This document shows positions 16,645-25,851 of a stretch of 64,000 bases of DNA, one piece after another. A program made the position numbers and the translations under genes. Each line of letters starts with the position of its first letter. The stretch's first letter is position 1. This DNA is from Planobispora rosea (lineage in GTDB: Bacteria > Actinomycetota > Actinomycetes > Streptosporangiales > Streptosporangiaceae), in contig NZ_BMQP01000026.1 of NCBI RefSeq assembly GCF_014648175.1, forward strand, positions 1 through 64,000, in the 5' to 3' direction. Under the pieces are notes generated by a model. The model was not told where the DNA came from. It searched no databases and worked only from the letters and a program-made list of their open reading frames with translations.

Positions 16645-18081
16645 TCATGGGCGTCCGCTGGCGCCGGCGAGCTCGGCGGCGGACACGGGCGGGGGATAGC
16701 GGTGCAGGAAGGCCTGGCACAGATCGTTCAGGTGCACCAGGGCGGGGCGCAGGCCGCCGTCGTGCGGGTGCGGCGGCACAGCGGCGGCGAAGACCGGTGC
16801 GGCCAGCGGCACCGGGGCCGGGGCCGGGGCGGGTCCTGCCGCCCGGCCGGACGGGCGCGCGTGCGAGCGCCGGTGGCGTCCGGCGTGCAGGGAGCCGATG
16901 GCCACGGCGAAGACGCCGGCGCCGGCCAGCGTGCCGGCGGCCAGCGCGGCAAAGGCGCCGCTGCCCAGCGCGCTGTGGGCGGCGATGCCCACGGCCGGCC
17001 CGAGCAGGTAGCCGCCGTCGCCCAGGGCGCCGAAGAGGCCGAAGGCCCGCCCGGAGGAGTCGCTGTAGCGGGCCAGGCCGTCGCGCGCCACCAGGTAGGC
17101 CAGCGCCTGGATCACCGTGAAGGTGATCATGGAGGGGATCGAGACGAGCAGATGGGCGGGTTCGGCCAGGCCCAGCAGCGGCAGCGCCATCGCCGCCAGC
17201 GCGGCCACGCCCCAGCTGGGAGTGCGGTAGCGCGCGGGCAGGCGGCCCAGCACCGGGGTGGCGATCACGAACGCGACCAGACCGGCGGTCAGCACCCCGG
17301 AGGCCAGGGCCGGGGAGTGAGCGGTGGTGCTCAGCGGCACTAGCGGCTCGATGGCCGCCCAGGAGGCGTTGACCAGCAGGTCGAACCCCCCGAAGACCAG
17401 CACCGGGGTCCAGTACGGCCAGCGGCCTTTGCGATCGGCGCTTGCTGCTGCGGCGGCGGCTGCGGCTGGTGGCGTGGCGGCGGCCGCCGGGGCCGGGGCC
17501 GGCAGGCGCAGCCAGATCAGTGCGGCTGTCACCCCGACCACTCCCAGGACGATCGCGCCGGCCAGCACGTGCCGATAGCCGGCGAAGGCACTGATGGCAC
17601 CGGCGATCGGCGGCCCGGCGGCCATCGCGGCGGTCGCCCCGGCGGCGAACCAGGAAAACAACTGCGCCTCGGGCACGCCCGAGCGCCCGGCCAGCAGGCT
17701 GGCGATGCGGTAGGCCGCCGGGGTGGCGGCCCCGGTCCCGGCGCCCCAGAGCGCGCGGGCGGCGATCGCCGCATACGGATCATGGGTGAACAGCAGCGCC
17801 GCCACTCCGGCGGTGGAGATCGCCATCGAGACCGGCAGCACGGCATAGGGGCCCCAGCGGTCGACGGCGCGGCCGCCGACCGGCTGCAGGGCGATCTTCG
17901 CCAGCGGGTCGATCATCAGGAAGGTCGCCAGCAGCGCCGGAGACAGATGCCAGTCGGCGGCCAGCTCCGGCAGGAAAACGATCAGTGCGGTGTGGGTGGC
18001 GTTCGGGCAGGCGATGGCGAGGATCAGCACGCTCAGGCGCCCGCCGTAGCCGGGCCGTAGCGGTGCGGCGGGGCGGTTCAT
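16645..18081 (-). CDS. MFS transporter (probable exporter)
   Basis: 478 aa from ATG 18081, which overlaps the upstream stop (ATGA). About 12 hydrophobic segments are visible. After the second helix comes a loop with DRWG (GRAVDRWGPYAV), the MFS motif-A region. The last 80 residues are a basic Pro/Ala-rich cytoplasmic tail after GSLHAGRHRRSHARP. It is coupled to two acyltransferases and an ATP-grasp-like protein, so it plausibly exports their product or provides resistance. Confidence 0.88.
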   Translation of the reverse strand: MNRPAAPLRPGYGGRLSVLILAIACPNATHTALIVFLPELAADWHLSPALLATFLMIDPLAKIALQPVGGRAVDRWGPYAVLPVSMAISTAGVAALLFTHDPYAAIAARALWGAGTGAATPAAYRIASLLAGRSGVPEAQLFSWFAAGATAAMAAGPPIAGAISAFAGYRHVLAGAIVLGVVGVTAALIWLRLPAPAPAAAATPPAAAAAAAASADRKGRWPYWTPVLVFGGFDLLVNASWAAIEPLVPLSTTAHSPALASGVLTAGLVAFVIATPVLGRLPARYRTPSWGVAALAAMALPLLGLAEPAHLLVSIPSMITFTVIQALAYLVARDGLARYSDSSGRAFGLFGALGDGGYLLGPAVGIAAHSALGSGAFAALAAGTLAGAGVFAVAIGSLHAGRHRRSHARPSGRAAGPAPAPAPVPLAAPVFAAAVPPHPHDGGLRPALVHLNDLCQAFLHRYPPPVSAAELAGASGRP

Positions 18082-19268
18082 GCCGCCTGCTCGGCCGCGA
18101 TGAAGGCGCGCAGGCCCTGATCCATCGCCGCCAGCAGCTGGCGGCGGCGTGCGTCCGGGCGCGGCAGGTACACCAGCGTGTGCAGCGGGCGGCTGCTCAG
18201 GCCGAGCCGGCGCTTGTAGCTGTAGTTGCCGCGGCCGGCATCCAGGACGCGCATGCCCGAGCGGGCGGCGTGCACGATCGATTCGGCCATCAAAAACGCA
18301 TACGTGTGCAAGGCCGGCAGGCGGGCGTAGTGCAGTCCCGCGGTCCACAGATACAAGGTGCCGCCGTAGGCGAAGCAGAAGAAGCCGCCCGCCAGGCCGT
18401 GCTCATGCTGGGCCAGCAGCAGCCGGGCGCCGGGCACCTCGGCCAGCGCCCGAAACAGATCGTCGCCGTAGGTGTTGCAGCCGTGCGCCAGCGCGGCCTC
18501 GATGGCCAGGTGCGTGAAGTCCTCCAGGGCGAAATCCATGTCGCGGCCGTGCAGCAGGTGGGCGCGCACGCCGGCCTCGCGCGCGCGTTTCCACTGACGC
18601 ACCAGGTCACGGGCGATGCGGCGGGCGGGAATCAGCCGATACAGCACCTGACGCAGGTAGGCCTCCTCCGCCGCCTCGCCAGTGGCTCCCGCAGCGGCGC
18701 CCGCGCCGGCGGCCGGGGCGGAGGAGAGGATCGGCAGCGGCGCGTGGTGGGTCAGATCACACAAGATCGCCGCATCGGCCGGGCGCACCTGCTGCCAGCG
18801 CGCGGCCTCGGCCGCGCCCAGATTAGGGATGACCAAGGCCTGGGCGTCCCAGGCGCGCATCAGCTCCCGCCCGCCGTCGACGGCGGCCGCCAGCTGCGCG
18901 GCCGTGGCCCCCACGCCCAGGCCGCCGTATTCGGCATACATGCTCGGCCCGTAGATCACCGGGCCGTCCCAGACGGGGGCCATGCCCAGGGGCTGTTCGT
19001 AGGAGGTCCAAAACGGTGAGCCGTCGATCAGATAGAACGACAGCAGCCGCTCCGGGGCGCCGGAGGGGGCGCTCAGCAGCAGGTGGCGGTGGGCCAGCAC
19101 CGGCTCGGTGCGCAGGCGCTCCCAGGCCGACGCCCAGGCCGGGGTCTGGTGGATGTGCTCGGGCAGCGGCAGCGCGGCCGGGGCGTCGGCGGCGTGCTCC
19201 AGCCAGCGGCCGAAGGCCGCCGCGGTGGTGCGCAGACGGACGTCAGCGGGAACGGAGAGCATGAGCAT
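18078..19268 (-). CDS. GNAT/FemAB-like acyltransferase (BioF2-like domain), second copy
   Basis: 396 aa. The C-terminal 200 residues show the FemAB/GNAT_6 pattern: LLLAQHEHGLAGGFFCFAYGG, then an LYLWTAG strand, the helix AFLMAESIVHAARSG and LDAGRGNYSYKRRLG, where relatives place the substrate-binding F/Y-K-x-x-x-G element. It is predicted to move an acyl or aminoacyl group to an amine. It is coupled downstream to the MFS gene; the paralogue at 19326-20552 lies 57 nt upstream. Two candidate ATGs (19268, 19262) precede VPADV. Confidence 0.75.
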   Translation of the reverse strand: MLMLSVPADVRLRTTAAAFGRWLEHAADAPAALPLPEHIHQTPAWASAWERLRTEPVLAHRHLLLSAPSGAPERLLSFYLIDGSPFWTSYEQPLGMAPVWDGPVIYGPSMYAEYGGLGVGATAAQLAAAVDGGRELMRAWDAQALVIPNLGAAEAARWQQVRPADAAILCDLTHHAPLPILSSAPAAGAGAAAGATGEAAEEAYLRQVLYRLIPARRIARDLVRQWKRAREAGVRAHLLHGRDMDFALEDFTHLAIEAALAHGCNTYGDDLFRALAEVPGARLLLAQHEHGLAGGFFCFAYGGTLYLWTAGLHYARLPALHTYAFLMAESIVHAARSGMRVLDAGRGNYSYKRRLGLSSRPLHTLVYLPRPDARRRQLLAAMDQGLRAFIAAEQAA

Positions 19269-19325
19269 GATCTTTCTGGCTGCGGAAAAAGGCCCGGATT
19301 CCTCCGGGGGAGGGGCGCGGGGGTC

Positions 19326-20552
19326 TTACTGATCGGTGCTGGGAAACTGGCCGGTGGCGGCGAGGGCGCTCAGCCGGGCGTGCTCATACGGCAACAGGTG
19401 CGAGCCCATCTGGGCCAGCAGCAGCTGGGCGTGGCGCTGGTTGTGGGATCGGGTATGGGCGGGGCTCCAGCCGCTCGGCGGGCGCAGCAGCAGGCTCCAC
19501 AGCCACACCGGGCGGCCGCCGCGCCGCAGTTTCTGCTCCGTGCCGCCCAGCCCCAGATCGATCTCGTCGATGCCGTGGGCGTAGGCGTGCCGCAGCGGGG
19601 CGCGGATCATGAGGTTGAAGTACTCCCCGCTGGTGCAGCGTGCGTAGTCCAGGCCGACGGCGCGCACCGCCAGGGTGGAGCGGTGCCGCAGCGCCAGGTG
19701 GTAGCCGATCGCCGCATTGTCGTGCCAGCAGGTGAACACCCGCGCGGCCGCAGCCAGGTCGGCGCGGTAGCGCTCGAGCTCTTCGGTCAGCTCCGCCAGC
19801 GGCGCGTGGCTGCCGTGGTGGGCCTCGGTCAGTTGCTGCAGGCGCGCCCAGGTGGGGATCATCGGCGCGCTCAGTCCGGTGAGCGTGATGCGCCGCCCGG
19901 CCGCAGCCAGGCCGCTTTCCTCGATGCGGGCCAAGCGGCGCTTGCGGCTGGGCAGGTGCGCGTAGTAGTCCTCGGCGCTGGTGCCGGCCAGCAGCAGCCG
20001 GGTGCGCGCCCCGGTCAGCACCAGCGGCGCCTCCGGCATCAGCGTCTGCAGCCGGCCGGCGACGTCCTCATCCAGGTGCACGGTCGCCACCGTGCCCTCG
20101 GCGTGTGCGGCGGCGTGCGCGGCGGCGCGCAGCCAGTCGGCCTCGTGCCCGGGCCGGCAGATCGGGGCCGTCTCATAGCCGGCCGTGCTGCCCAGCAGCG
20201 TGATCGGCCCCCACGCCGAGGCGGGCAGGCCGGCATCGGCCAGCAGACGGCGGGGGTCCAGCAGGGCGCGGGCCGGGCCGGTGGGGTAGTGGTAGACCGG
20301 CACCACCGCGGCCAGCTGCCCGGCCGCCGCCCGGGTCCGGTGGGCCAGCACCGCGCCGGTGCGGGCGGCGCCCATCAGGGGGGCGTTGGCCAGATGCCAG
20401 GCGCGCGTGGCATACAGGGCCGGGCCGCTGTCGCCCAGCAGGTGATCCCAGGCCGGGGCCTGCTCCAACGGCGCCGTGGCCACGGCCAGGACCTCGGCGT
20501 CGGTTCCGCGCGCGCGGGCCGGCATGGCGCGCTCGACGGCAGCGGCGCTCAT
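19326..20552 (-). CDS. GNAT/FemAB-like acyltransferase (BioF2-like domain), first copy
   Basis: 408 aa; ATG 20552 overlaps the stop of the ATP-grasp-like gene (ATGA). A basic LPSRKRRLARIEESG segment lies near residue 205. Then come the GNAT/FemAB elements AAIGYHLALRHRSTLAVRAVGLDY and GEYFNLMIRAPLRHAYAHGIDEIDLGLG. This resembles the BioF2-like/GNAT_6 family that forms amide bonds. With its paralogue it could make two successive acylations in one pathway (inference). Confidence 0.75.
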   Translation of the reverse strand: MSAAAVERAMPARARGTDAEVLAVATAPLEQAPAWDHLLGDSGPALYATRAWHLANAPLMGAARTGAVLAHRTRAAAGQLAAVVPVYHYPTGPARALLDPRRLLADAGLPASAWGPITLLGSTAGYETAPICRPGHEADWLRAAAHAAAHAEGTVATVHLDEDVAGRLQTLMPEAPLVLTGARTRLLLAGTSAEDYYAHLPSRKRRLARIEESGLAAAGRRITLTGLSAPMIPTWARLQQLTEAHHGSHAPLAELTEELERYRADLAAAARVFTCWHDNAAIGYHLALRHRSTLAVRAVGLDYARCTSGEYFNLMIRAPLRHAYAHGIDEIDLGLGGTEQKLRRGGRPVWLWSLLLRPPSGWSPAHTRSHNQRHAQLLLAQMGSHLLPYEHARLSALAATGQFPSTDQ

Positions 20553-21862
20553 GCGGGCACCTGCGCGGCGGTCATCTCGACCCTCAGCCCGGCGCGCAGG
20601 CGCGCCAGCAGCTGCGCGCACTGGTCGGGAGCGCGCCCGGTGACGATCATTCGGGCCAGCCGCGGCGGCAGCTGACCGGCCGCATAACCGATCTCCTGGC
20701 CTTCGGTGACGTCCCAGCCCAGATGCTGCACCCCGGTCATGCCGGCCAGCCGGTCGGCCACGGCCAGGCGGGTGATGCGGCCCGGGGCCAGGGCGTGGAC
20801 GTAGCCTGCGGCCGCGCACCGGGCCTGCACCTCAGGCAGGTGAGCGCCCTGCCCGCGAGCGATGGCGGCGGCCTCGGCCACCAGATCCAGTCCCGTCGCC
20901 AGGCGCACCAGCTGCCGTTCGTCTCCGGGGCCCAGCCCGGCGGCCAGCCCGGCCAGCACCGGCCGGCCATGGGCATCCAGACGCACCTGCAAACGCGTGA
21001 TGCCATCGCCCACGCCCACGGCGGTCAAGGCCTGCTCGGCCAGGTGTACCAGGGCCGGTGCGGTGCGCAGCTCATCGCCGGCATCGACCATCTGGCTGCA
21101 CACCAGCGCGCGCGGGGCATAAGCCAGCTCGGCGCGCACCAGGGCCAGTATCTGGTGCTGGCCGTGCTGGCTGGCGCAGATGGCGGTCAGCACCTGCTCG
21201 GCGGCACCGGCCTCGACCACGACCGCTTCGGCGGCGGCCTGCACAGCCAGCACCACATCCACCGGCTCGTCGGCGCGCCAGGCTCCGCCGCCGTGACCGG
21301 GGCGGATGGTGACCGGATAGCCCAGGCGCGCGGCCGCCGCCAGCGCCTGCTCCAGGTCCTCGGCGACCTGGGCGCGCACCAGCGCACAGCCGCGCCCGGC
21401 CAGCAGCGCCCGGATGCGCCCAAGGTCGCTGGCGGCCGCCGCGGCCGCCATCCGGCCATAACTGGGCCGGTGCAGCTGCTCGGCGACCTCGGCGGTCAGG
21501 CCCACCAGGCGCTCGTCCCAGGTGAGCGCCCCGGCCACCGGCCGAGACTGGGCGCGCAGGACGCGCAGCACCTGAAAGGCGCTCAGGTGCGGGACCTGGC
21601 CGCCGCCGCTCAGGTACAGCCGCTGCCAGGTCAACGGCTCAGCCGGTGTGCCGTCGCGCTCGGCCAGGTGGTCGACGGCCAGCACCGGGCCGGTCGCGGC
21701 CAAGGCGGCCAGCAGCGGCTCGATGCGGGCGCGCGGGCCGCGCAGGCCGCCCAGCAGCAGCACCGGCGCAGCCTCCCTAGCCACGACGGCCTCCGGGCGG
21801 CGGGAAGCAGAAACCGGGCCGAGCTGGTTGGGGCCGAGCCGGTCCAGGAATCGAAAGTTCAT
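20549..21862 (-). CDS. ATP-grasp-like protein, possible amide ligase
   Basis: 437 aa from ATG 21862 with GAGG upstream. The N-terminal 100 residues look like a pre-ATP-grasp Rossmann region (PVLLLGGLRGPRARIEPLL, then PVLAVDHLAERDG). At about 180-200, AARLGYPVTIRPGHGGGAWRADEP matches the ATP-grasp strand with lysine/arginine and a Gly-rich loop. GITRLQVRLDAHGRPVLAGLAAGLG near residue 320 corresponds to the metal-binding strand, although the usual E and N ligands are not clearly conserved. It is the first gene of the operon and probably activates a carboxylate for the acyltransferases; an inactive homologue is possible. Confidence 0.7.
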   Translation of the reverse strand: MNFRFLDRLGPNQLGPVSASRRPEAVVAREAAPVLLLGGLRGPRARIEPLLAALAATGPVLAVDHLAERDGTPAEPLTWQRLYLSGGGQVPHLSAFQVLRVLRAQSRPVAGALTWDERLVGLTAEVAEQLHRPSYGRMAAAAAASDLGRIRALLAGRGCALVRAQVAEDLEQALAAAARLGYPVTIRPGHGGGAWRADEPVDVVLAVQAAAEAVVVEAGAAEQVLTAICASQHGQHQILALVRAELAYAPRALVCSQMVDAGDELRTAPALVHLAEQALTAVGVGDGITRLQVRLDAHGRPVLAGLAAGLGPGDERQLVRLATGLDLVAEAAAIARGQGAHLPEVQARCAAAGYVHALAPGRITRLAVADRLAGMTGVQHLGWDVTEGQEIGYAAGQLPPRLARMIVTGRAPDQCAQLLARLRAGLRVEMTAAQVPA

Positions 21863-22288
21863 CAATGCCTCGCTGCGGGGCCCAGTCCGCCCTGCAATGG
21901 GATTACTGGGCATGTGACTGGATGAAGTGAATGAAGTCAGAAAGTAAGCAAAAGGCGGGTGTCGCGCTATGGGGTCGTTGTGACGTCTGTGTAGTTGTAA
22001 TGCATTTGTAATCTACTGGCGGCAATGAGGGCGCCCCTGCAGTGCTGGCCGCCGGTGTGGGGCGGCGCTCGGCGCATCAGTTCTCTCATGCGACAGGGGA
22101 GGCCTTTGAGCCTTAGTGCGACCTTTGTCGTTGTTGATGGCTGCTTCTCTGCCCTCTCTTGGTTACAAAACGGACACGATCACCGTTGTGCACACCAGCC
22201 CCATGGAGGAGATCGCGTCTGCCTGGCTACATTTTTCAGCCGCATTTACCTGCAGTTCTGGCGTTAGTCAGGTGATGAAGGAGCATGG
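21863..22288. other. Divergent intergenic region, AT-rich
   Basis: 426 nt between the ATP-grasp-like gene and the plus-strand proline-rich gene. It is less GC-rich than the window average and has short direct repeats around ATTACAAATGCATTACAAC (as read on the minus strand near 21998-22016). It must contain both divergent promoters. I see no gene. Confidence 0.5.
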
Positions 22289-23272
22289 ATGCCCCCTCGC
22301 CCCCGGGGACGACCCCCCTACGCGGCCGACACTCCCCCGCCCGCCCCGCCGACCGCCTCCGGGCCGCCGGGCACCGCCCGCACCCCCCCTACGGTCCCGG
22401 CTGATCGCCCCGCCCGACGGCGAGCCGCGCACAGCGCCCCCGCCCGCGGACATCGCCTGGCCCGCACCATGGCGATGACCGCAGCCTGCACGCTGGCCTG
22501 CACCCTGATCATGCTCGTGGTACGGGAGAGCCTGGCCCAGCGGCCACAGCCGCCCACCCGGGCCAGCGTCCATAGCGCCGCGACCTACGTCGTGACCGAG
22601 GACGCGCCCAGCGAGGACCCCGTGCTGTTCGCCAGCCCTCCGCCGCTGCCCAGCCCTCCCCCCAGCGTCTTACCGCCGCCGGTCTCACCGGCGGTCCCGC
22701 CGCTGTCGGCAGCGCCGCCCCGCCGGCCCCGGGCGCCCACGACCGACACGCCCGCTCCCCGGCCGACGGCCGCCCACCCCACCCCGAAAACGATCCTTGA
22801 TGGGAATCCGGCACCCCCACGCGGCCAGCGCCCGACCCGCCCGGCCGACCCGCCCTCACCCGACCCGCGCAGCACGATCTTGCCCACCGCGGCTCCGCGC
22901 TCCGTCCTGTCGTCCGTTCCCTCCGCCGATCCCCCGCCGGCAGCCCAGCTGAACGTCGCAGCCTCCCGCCTGACGCTGAACCCGGCCCGGCCCGCAACGC
23001 TGACGCTGACCGCCACCGGCGGCGAGCTGCGCTGGCAGACCGCCACCGACGCCGCACCACACCTGCGCCTCAGCCCGCCCAGCGGCACACTGCAGCCCGG
23101 CCAGCAGACGAGCATCACCGTGCAGCACGACGGCCCGGCCCCGCCGCGCACGACCGGCTCCTGCGTGCCGCGCCGCCTCGGCACGCTGACCCTCACCTGG
23201 TCAGCCGCGGCATCGAGCACCGGCAGCGGCAGCGCCCGCGTCGAGCTGTCCCTCAACCCGTGCGACCTCTGA
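22289..23272 (+). CDS. Membrane-anchored proline-rich protein with Ig-like C-terminal domain
   Basis: 327 aa. ATG 22289 is placed 5 nt after AAGGAG. A basic Pro-rich cytoplasmic tail of about 58 residues precedes one transmembrane helix (TMAMTAACTLACTLIMLVV, about 60-80). A Pro/Ser-rich stalk of about 140 residues follows, then a beta-rich domain of about 90 residues (VAASRLTLNPARPATLTLTA, with a late Cys pair). Type II topology with an extracellular Ig/BACON-like fold is likely. It is followed after 13 nt by a secreted protein, so the two may act together at the cell surface. Confidence 0.7.
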   Translation: MPPRPRGRPPYAADTPPPAPPTASGPPGTARTPPTVPADRPARRRAAHSAPARGHRLARTMAMTAACTLACTLIMLVVRESLAQRPQPPTRASVHSAATYVVTEDAPSEDPVLFASPPPLPSPPPSVLPPPVSPAVPPLSAAPPRRPRAPTTDTPAPRPTAAHPTPKTILDGNPAPPRGQRPTRPADPPSPDPRSTILPTAAPRSVLSSVPSADPPPAAQLNVAASRLTLNPARPATLTLTATGGELRWQTATDAAPHLRLSPPSGTLQPGQQTSITVQHDGPAPPRTTGSCVPRRLGTLTLTWSAAASSTGSGSARVELSLNPCDL

Positions 23273-23285
23273 ACATGGAGCACAC

Positions 23286-24866
23286 ATGATCCAATGGATT
23301 CACCGACGCCGGGGATGGCTCATCCCCGCCGTCTTCGCCGCTGCCCTGGCCATCGGCTTGGTCTCGGGCAACGCGATCGCGGCCCCCGCCGCCCCGGTCG
23401 ACCACTGCGCCCAGAGCTATCTGCCGGGATCCTCCGACTACAAAGCCTGCCGCTTCTTGGACGGCTCCAGCCTGGAAAACATCAACTCCATCCCAGGTCA
23501 TCCCGCCGGCGCCGAAAACGGCTATCTCATTCCGCAGCCGGTCAAGTTCTGCCTGAGCGGCAAGAACTCGGGCAAGCGTGCTGGCAAGAAACCCTCCACC
23601 GCGACCGCCACCAGCCTCGCCGCCGGCTGCCAGCGAGAGATCACCTGCCGCTGGAACACCTCCACCGGCAAATACCACTGCACTGACGCCGCCGGCCGCC
23701 CAGCCAACCCACCCGGTCGCATCTGCGCGGAAAACGCCAACTACGCCTGCGGCCCCACAACCCCTCCGGCACCAGATGACCCAACAGTCATCGTCCCGAC
23801 CGGCAAACCGGTGCCCACGGCTCAGGCCGACCCCAGCCCGGACCCGCAGGTGCAGCAGCCGACCACGCCCGACGCCAGCGCCGGCCCGATCAGCATCGAC
23901 CCGCCGACCCCAGCCCCCACCGCGAGCACGAGCCCAGCTCCGACGCCCTCCCCGTCGGCGAGCGCAGTGAGTGATCCGGCCGACCCGACCGCTCAGGCCA
24001 TCCGGCACGCCCAGGGCCTGGGCCTGCGCATCTGGCTGGAGACCGACCTGGTCGCCGCCTGGCAGGCCGGTCCCGACCAGCTCAAGGCGACCGCGGCCCG
24101 CCTGGCCCAGCAGGCCAACCAGCCCAACGTGCTCGGCGTGAAATTCGCCGCCGAACTCGGCCTGCGCGGCACCTTCACCAGCCCGGAGGAAGTGCACCGG
24201 TTCGTCAGCGAGGCCTCGGCCGCGCTGCGCGCCACCATGCCCCCGGGACGGCGCCTCGCCGTCGACGTCGTAATCCCCGAACTCGGCTGCGGCCGCACCA
24301 CCCAGTGCCTGACCACCATGGGCACCAGATATCCGCTGCTGACGCGGGCCAACGTGCAGCAGTACGTGCTGACCGGCGCCGTGGACGCGATCAACGTCGC
24401 CAGCCCGCTGTTTCAGCCGTTCCTCGACATCTACAAGCAGGCCGGAATCAGCCCCGAGCGGGTCTTGCAGCAGCAGTGGATGGCGTTGCGGATCCTCGGC
24501 TGGAACCGCGAAGTTCCCGGCCTGGACATCGGTGCCCGGGATCTGGGCCTGGCCCATCCCGACAACAAGCCGGCCCTGGCCGGCGCTGATGCGGAAACCG
24601 CGGTCAAGGCCCGCGTCGACGGCCCTTTGCGCCTGGGTGCCGAGCACGTGGTGCTGTGGACGTGGAAGCAGACCTGGAACAACGTCGCCTGGCGGCTCAA
24701 CGACGCCGGTCTGCGCACCAACGGCATCTGGGAGGCCCTGGCCAAGCGCAAGGACCTGGACTTCACCGGAATCGTGTTCAACCCCCGCGAGACCGAAGAC
24801 AGCATCGCCCGGGACCTGGAGGAGATCGCCAAGGTCGCCTCCACGGTCTACCTGATCACCCAGTAA
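23286..24866 (+). CDS. Secreted protein, TIM-barrel-like C-terminal domain
   Basis: 526 aa; ATG 23286 with GGAG 6 nt upstream. The signal peptide is residues 1-33 (hydrophobic WLIPAVFAAALAIGLVSG, AIA cleavage). A Cys-rich region lies at residues 38-155, then a Pro/Thr linker at about 155-235. The C-terminal domain has repeated strand/helix units (LRIWLETDLVAAWQAG; VLGVKFAAELG; RLAVDVVIPELGCG; HVVLWTWKQTW), suggesting a glycoside-hydrolase-like barrel without an identifiable catalytic pair. A diverged copy of its last 195 residues lies at 25258-25849. Confidence 0.75.
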   Translation: MIQWIHRRRGWLIPAVFAAALAIGLVSGNAIAAPAAPVDHCAQSYLPGSSDYKACRFLDGSSLENINSIPGHPAGAENGYLIPQPVKFCLSGKNSGKRAGKKPSTATATSLAAGCQREITCRWNTSTGKYHCTDAAGRPANPPGRICAENANYACGPTTPPAPDDPTVIVPTGKPVPTAQADPSPDPQVQQPTTPDASAGPISIDPPTPAPTASTSPAPTPSPSASAVSDPADPTAQAIRHAQGLGLRIWLETDLVAAWQAGPDQLKATAARLAQQANQPNVLGVKFAAELGLRGTFTSPEEVHRFVSEASAALRATMPPGRRLAVDVVIPELGCGRTTQCLTTMGTRYPLLTRANVQQYVLTGAVDAINVASPLFQPFLDIYKQAGISPERVLQQQWMALRILGWNREVPGLDIGARDLGLAHPDNKPALAGADAETAVKARVDGPLRLGAEHVVLWTWKQTWNNVAWRLNDAGLRTNGIWEALAKRKDLDFTGIVFNPRETEDSIARDLEEIAKVASTVYLITQ

Positions 24867-24929
24867 CACCGGAGCACAGCGCGGGGGAGTGACACCGTCC
24901 CGGCAATCTCCCCCTCCTGACATGAGCAA

Positions 24930-24963
24930 GGGCGCGGATCCGAAGGAGGATCCGCGCCCCTTT
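24930..24963 (+). terminator. Intrinsic terminator after the secreted-protein gene
   Basis: GGGCGCGGATCC (24930-24941) pairs perfectly with GGATCCGCGCCC (24948-24959) around a 6-nt loop, followed by CTTT. It separates the secreted-protein gene from the convergent ParA fragment. Confidence 0.8.
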
Positions 24964-24974
24964 GGCGTCTCGGC

Positions 24975-24990
24975 ATTTCTGACAGAAACG
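24975..24990. promoter_or_regulatory. parS-like palindrome 1
   Basis: ATTTCTGACAGAAACG, one mismatch from GTTTCTGRCAGAAACG. It lies just downstream of the ParA fragment end, in duplication unit A. Equivalent in position to the site at 25930. Confidence 0.7.
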
Positions 24991-24997
24991 CGCGGTG

Positions 24998-25265
24998 CTA
25001 TGCCGCGTTCTTGTCGGGGTAGCCAAACCGGTCCAGCACACCGTTGATCGTGGCGACGAACGGCACGCTGGGATCCCAGATCGCCACCGGTTCCTGTGCG
25101 CCGTAGGCCTCGGGGATGCGGACGCTGAGGCGCATGAGCGGCAGGAGCCGGTCGCCGAACATCTCCTCGGCCTCGCGCTGGATCTCCAGATAGACGGCGC
25201 CTTGGCCCTGGTGCACCTTGGCCTCGTTCATCAAGTAGTACGAGGCGCGGGCGGTGGCCCCGAAC
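24998..25265 (-). pseudogene. Truncated ParA C-terminal fragment
   Basis: The last ~88 residues of a ParA, from FGATARASYYLMNEAK to GYPDKNAA, closely match the C-terminus of the intact ParA at 25952-26848 (for example EIQREAEEMFGDRLLP against EIQREANELFGDRLLP). There is no Walker motif, start codon or ribosome-binding site. It ends at the duplication junction, where the frame passes into the antisense of the secreted-protein copy. Confidence 0.85.
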
Positions 25266-25849
25266 TCGGCTGCGGCCGCAACGCCCAGTGCGTCACCACC
25301 ATGCGCACCAACCACCCCCTGCTGACCCTGGCCGAGGTCGAGCAGTACGTGCTGACCGGCGCGGTCGACGCGGTCACCGTGGTCACCCCGCGGTTCAACC
25401 CATTCCTGGCCGTTTACAAGCAGACCGGCATCAGCCCCGACAAGGTGCTGCAGCAGCGGTGGATGGCCCTGCGCATCCGCAGCTGGGACAGCCGGGTGCC
25501 GGGCCTGTACATCGGCGCCCGCGAGCTCGGCCTGGCTCACCCCGATAACCGGCCGGCCCTGACCGGAGCCGACGCCGAGAACGCGGTCAAGGCCCGCCTG
25601 GACGGGCCGCTGCGCCTGGGCGTCGGCCACGTGGTGCTGTGGACCTGGAAGCAGAACTGGTCCGGGACGGCCTGGCGGCTCAACGACGCCGGGCTGCGCT
25701 CCAACAGCGTCTGGGACGCCCTGAAGGCCCGTAAGGCGCTGCGCCGCACCGGCATTACCTTCAACCCGCGTGAGGTGGAGGTCGGCATCGCCGAGGACCT
25801 GCGGGAAATAGCCCAGGTCGCCTCCACGGTCTACCTCACCACCCAGTAA
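25258..25849 (+). pseudogene. Truncated copy of the secreted protein's C-terminal domain
   Basis: About 195 residues beginning PELGCGRNAQCVTTM parallel the last part of the 23286-24866 product, including QQYVLTGAVDA-like, VLQQRWMALRI and HVVLWTWKQNW segments, and end TVYLTTQ as in the parent (TVYLITQ). It lacks a signal peptide and a proper start, so it is probably not expressed. An in-frame extension upstream to 24995 reads antisense through the ParA fragment. Confidence 0.8.
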
Positions 25850-25851
25850 AT

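Noticed and set aside
18082..18348. N-terminal extension of the MFS transporter
   Set aside because: It would overlap the acyltransferase gene by 270 nt, while the internal ATG at 18081 makes an ATGA junction and starts directly before the first membrane helix.
13692..21862. NRPS, PKS or RiPP cluster
   Set aside because: No carrier, condensation, ketosynthase or precursor-peptide features; only ATP-grasp-like and GNAT-type enzymes are present.
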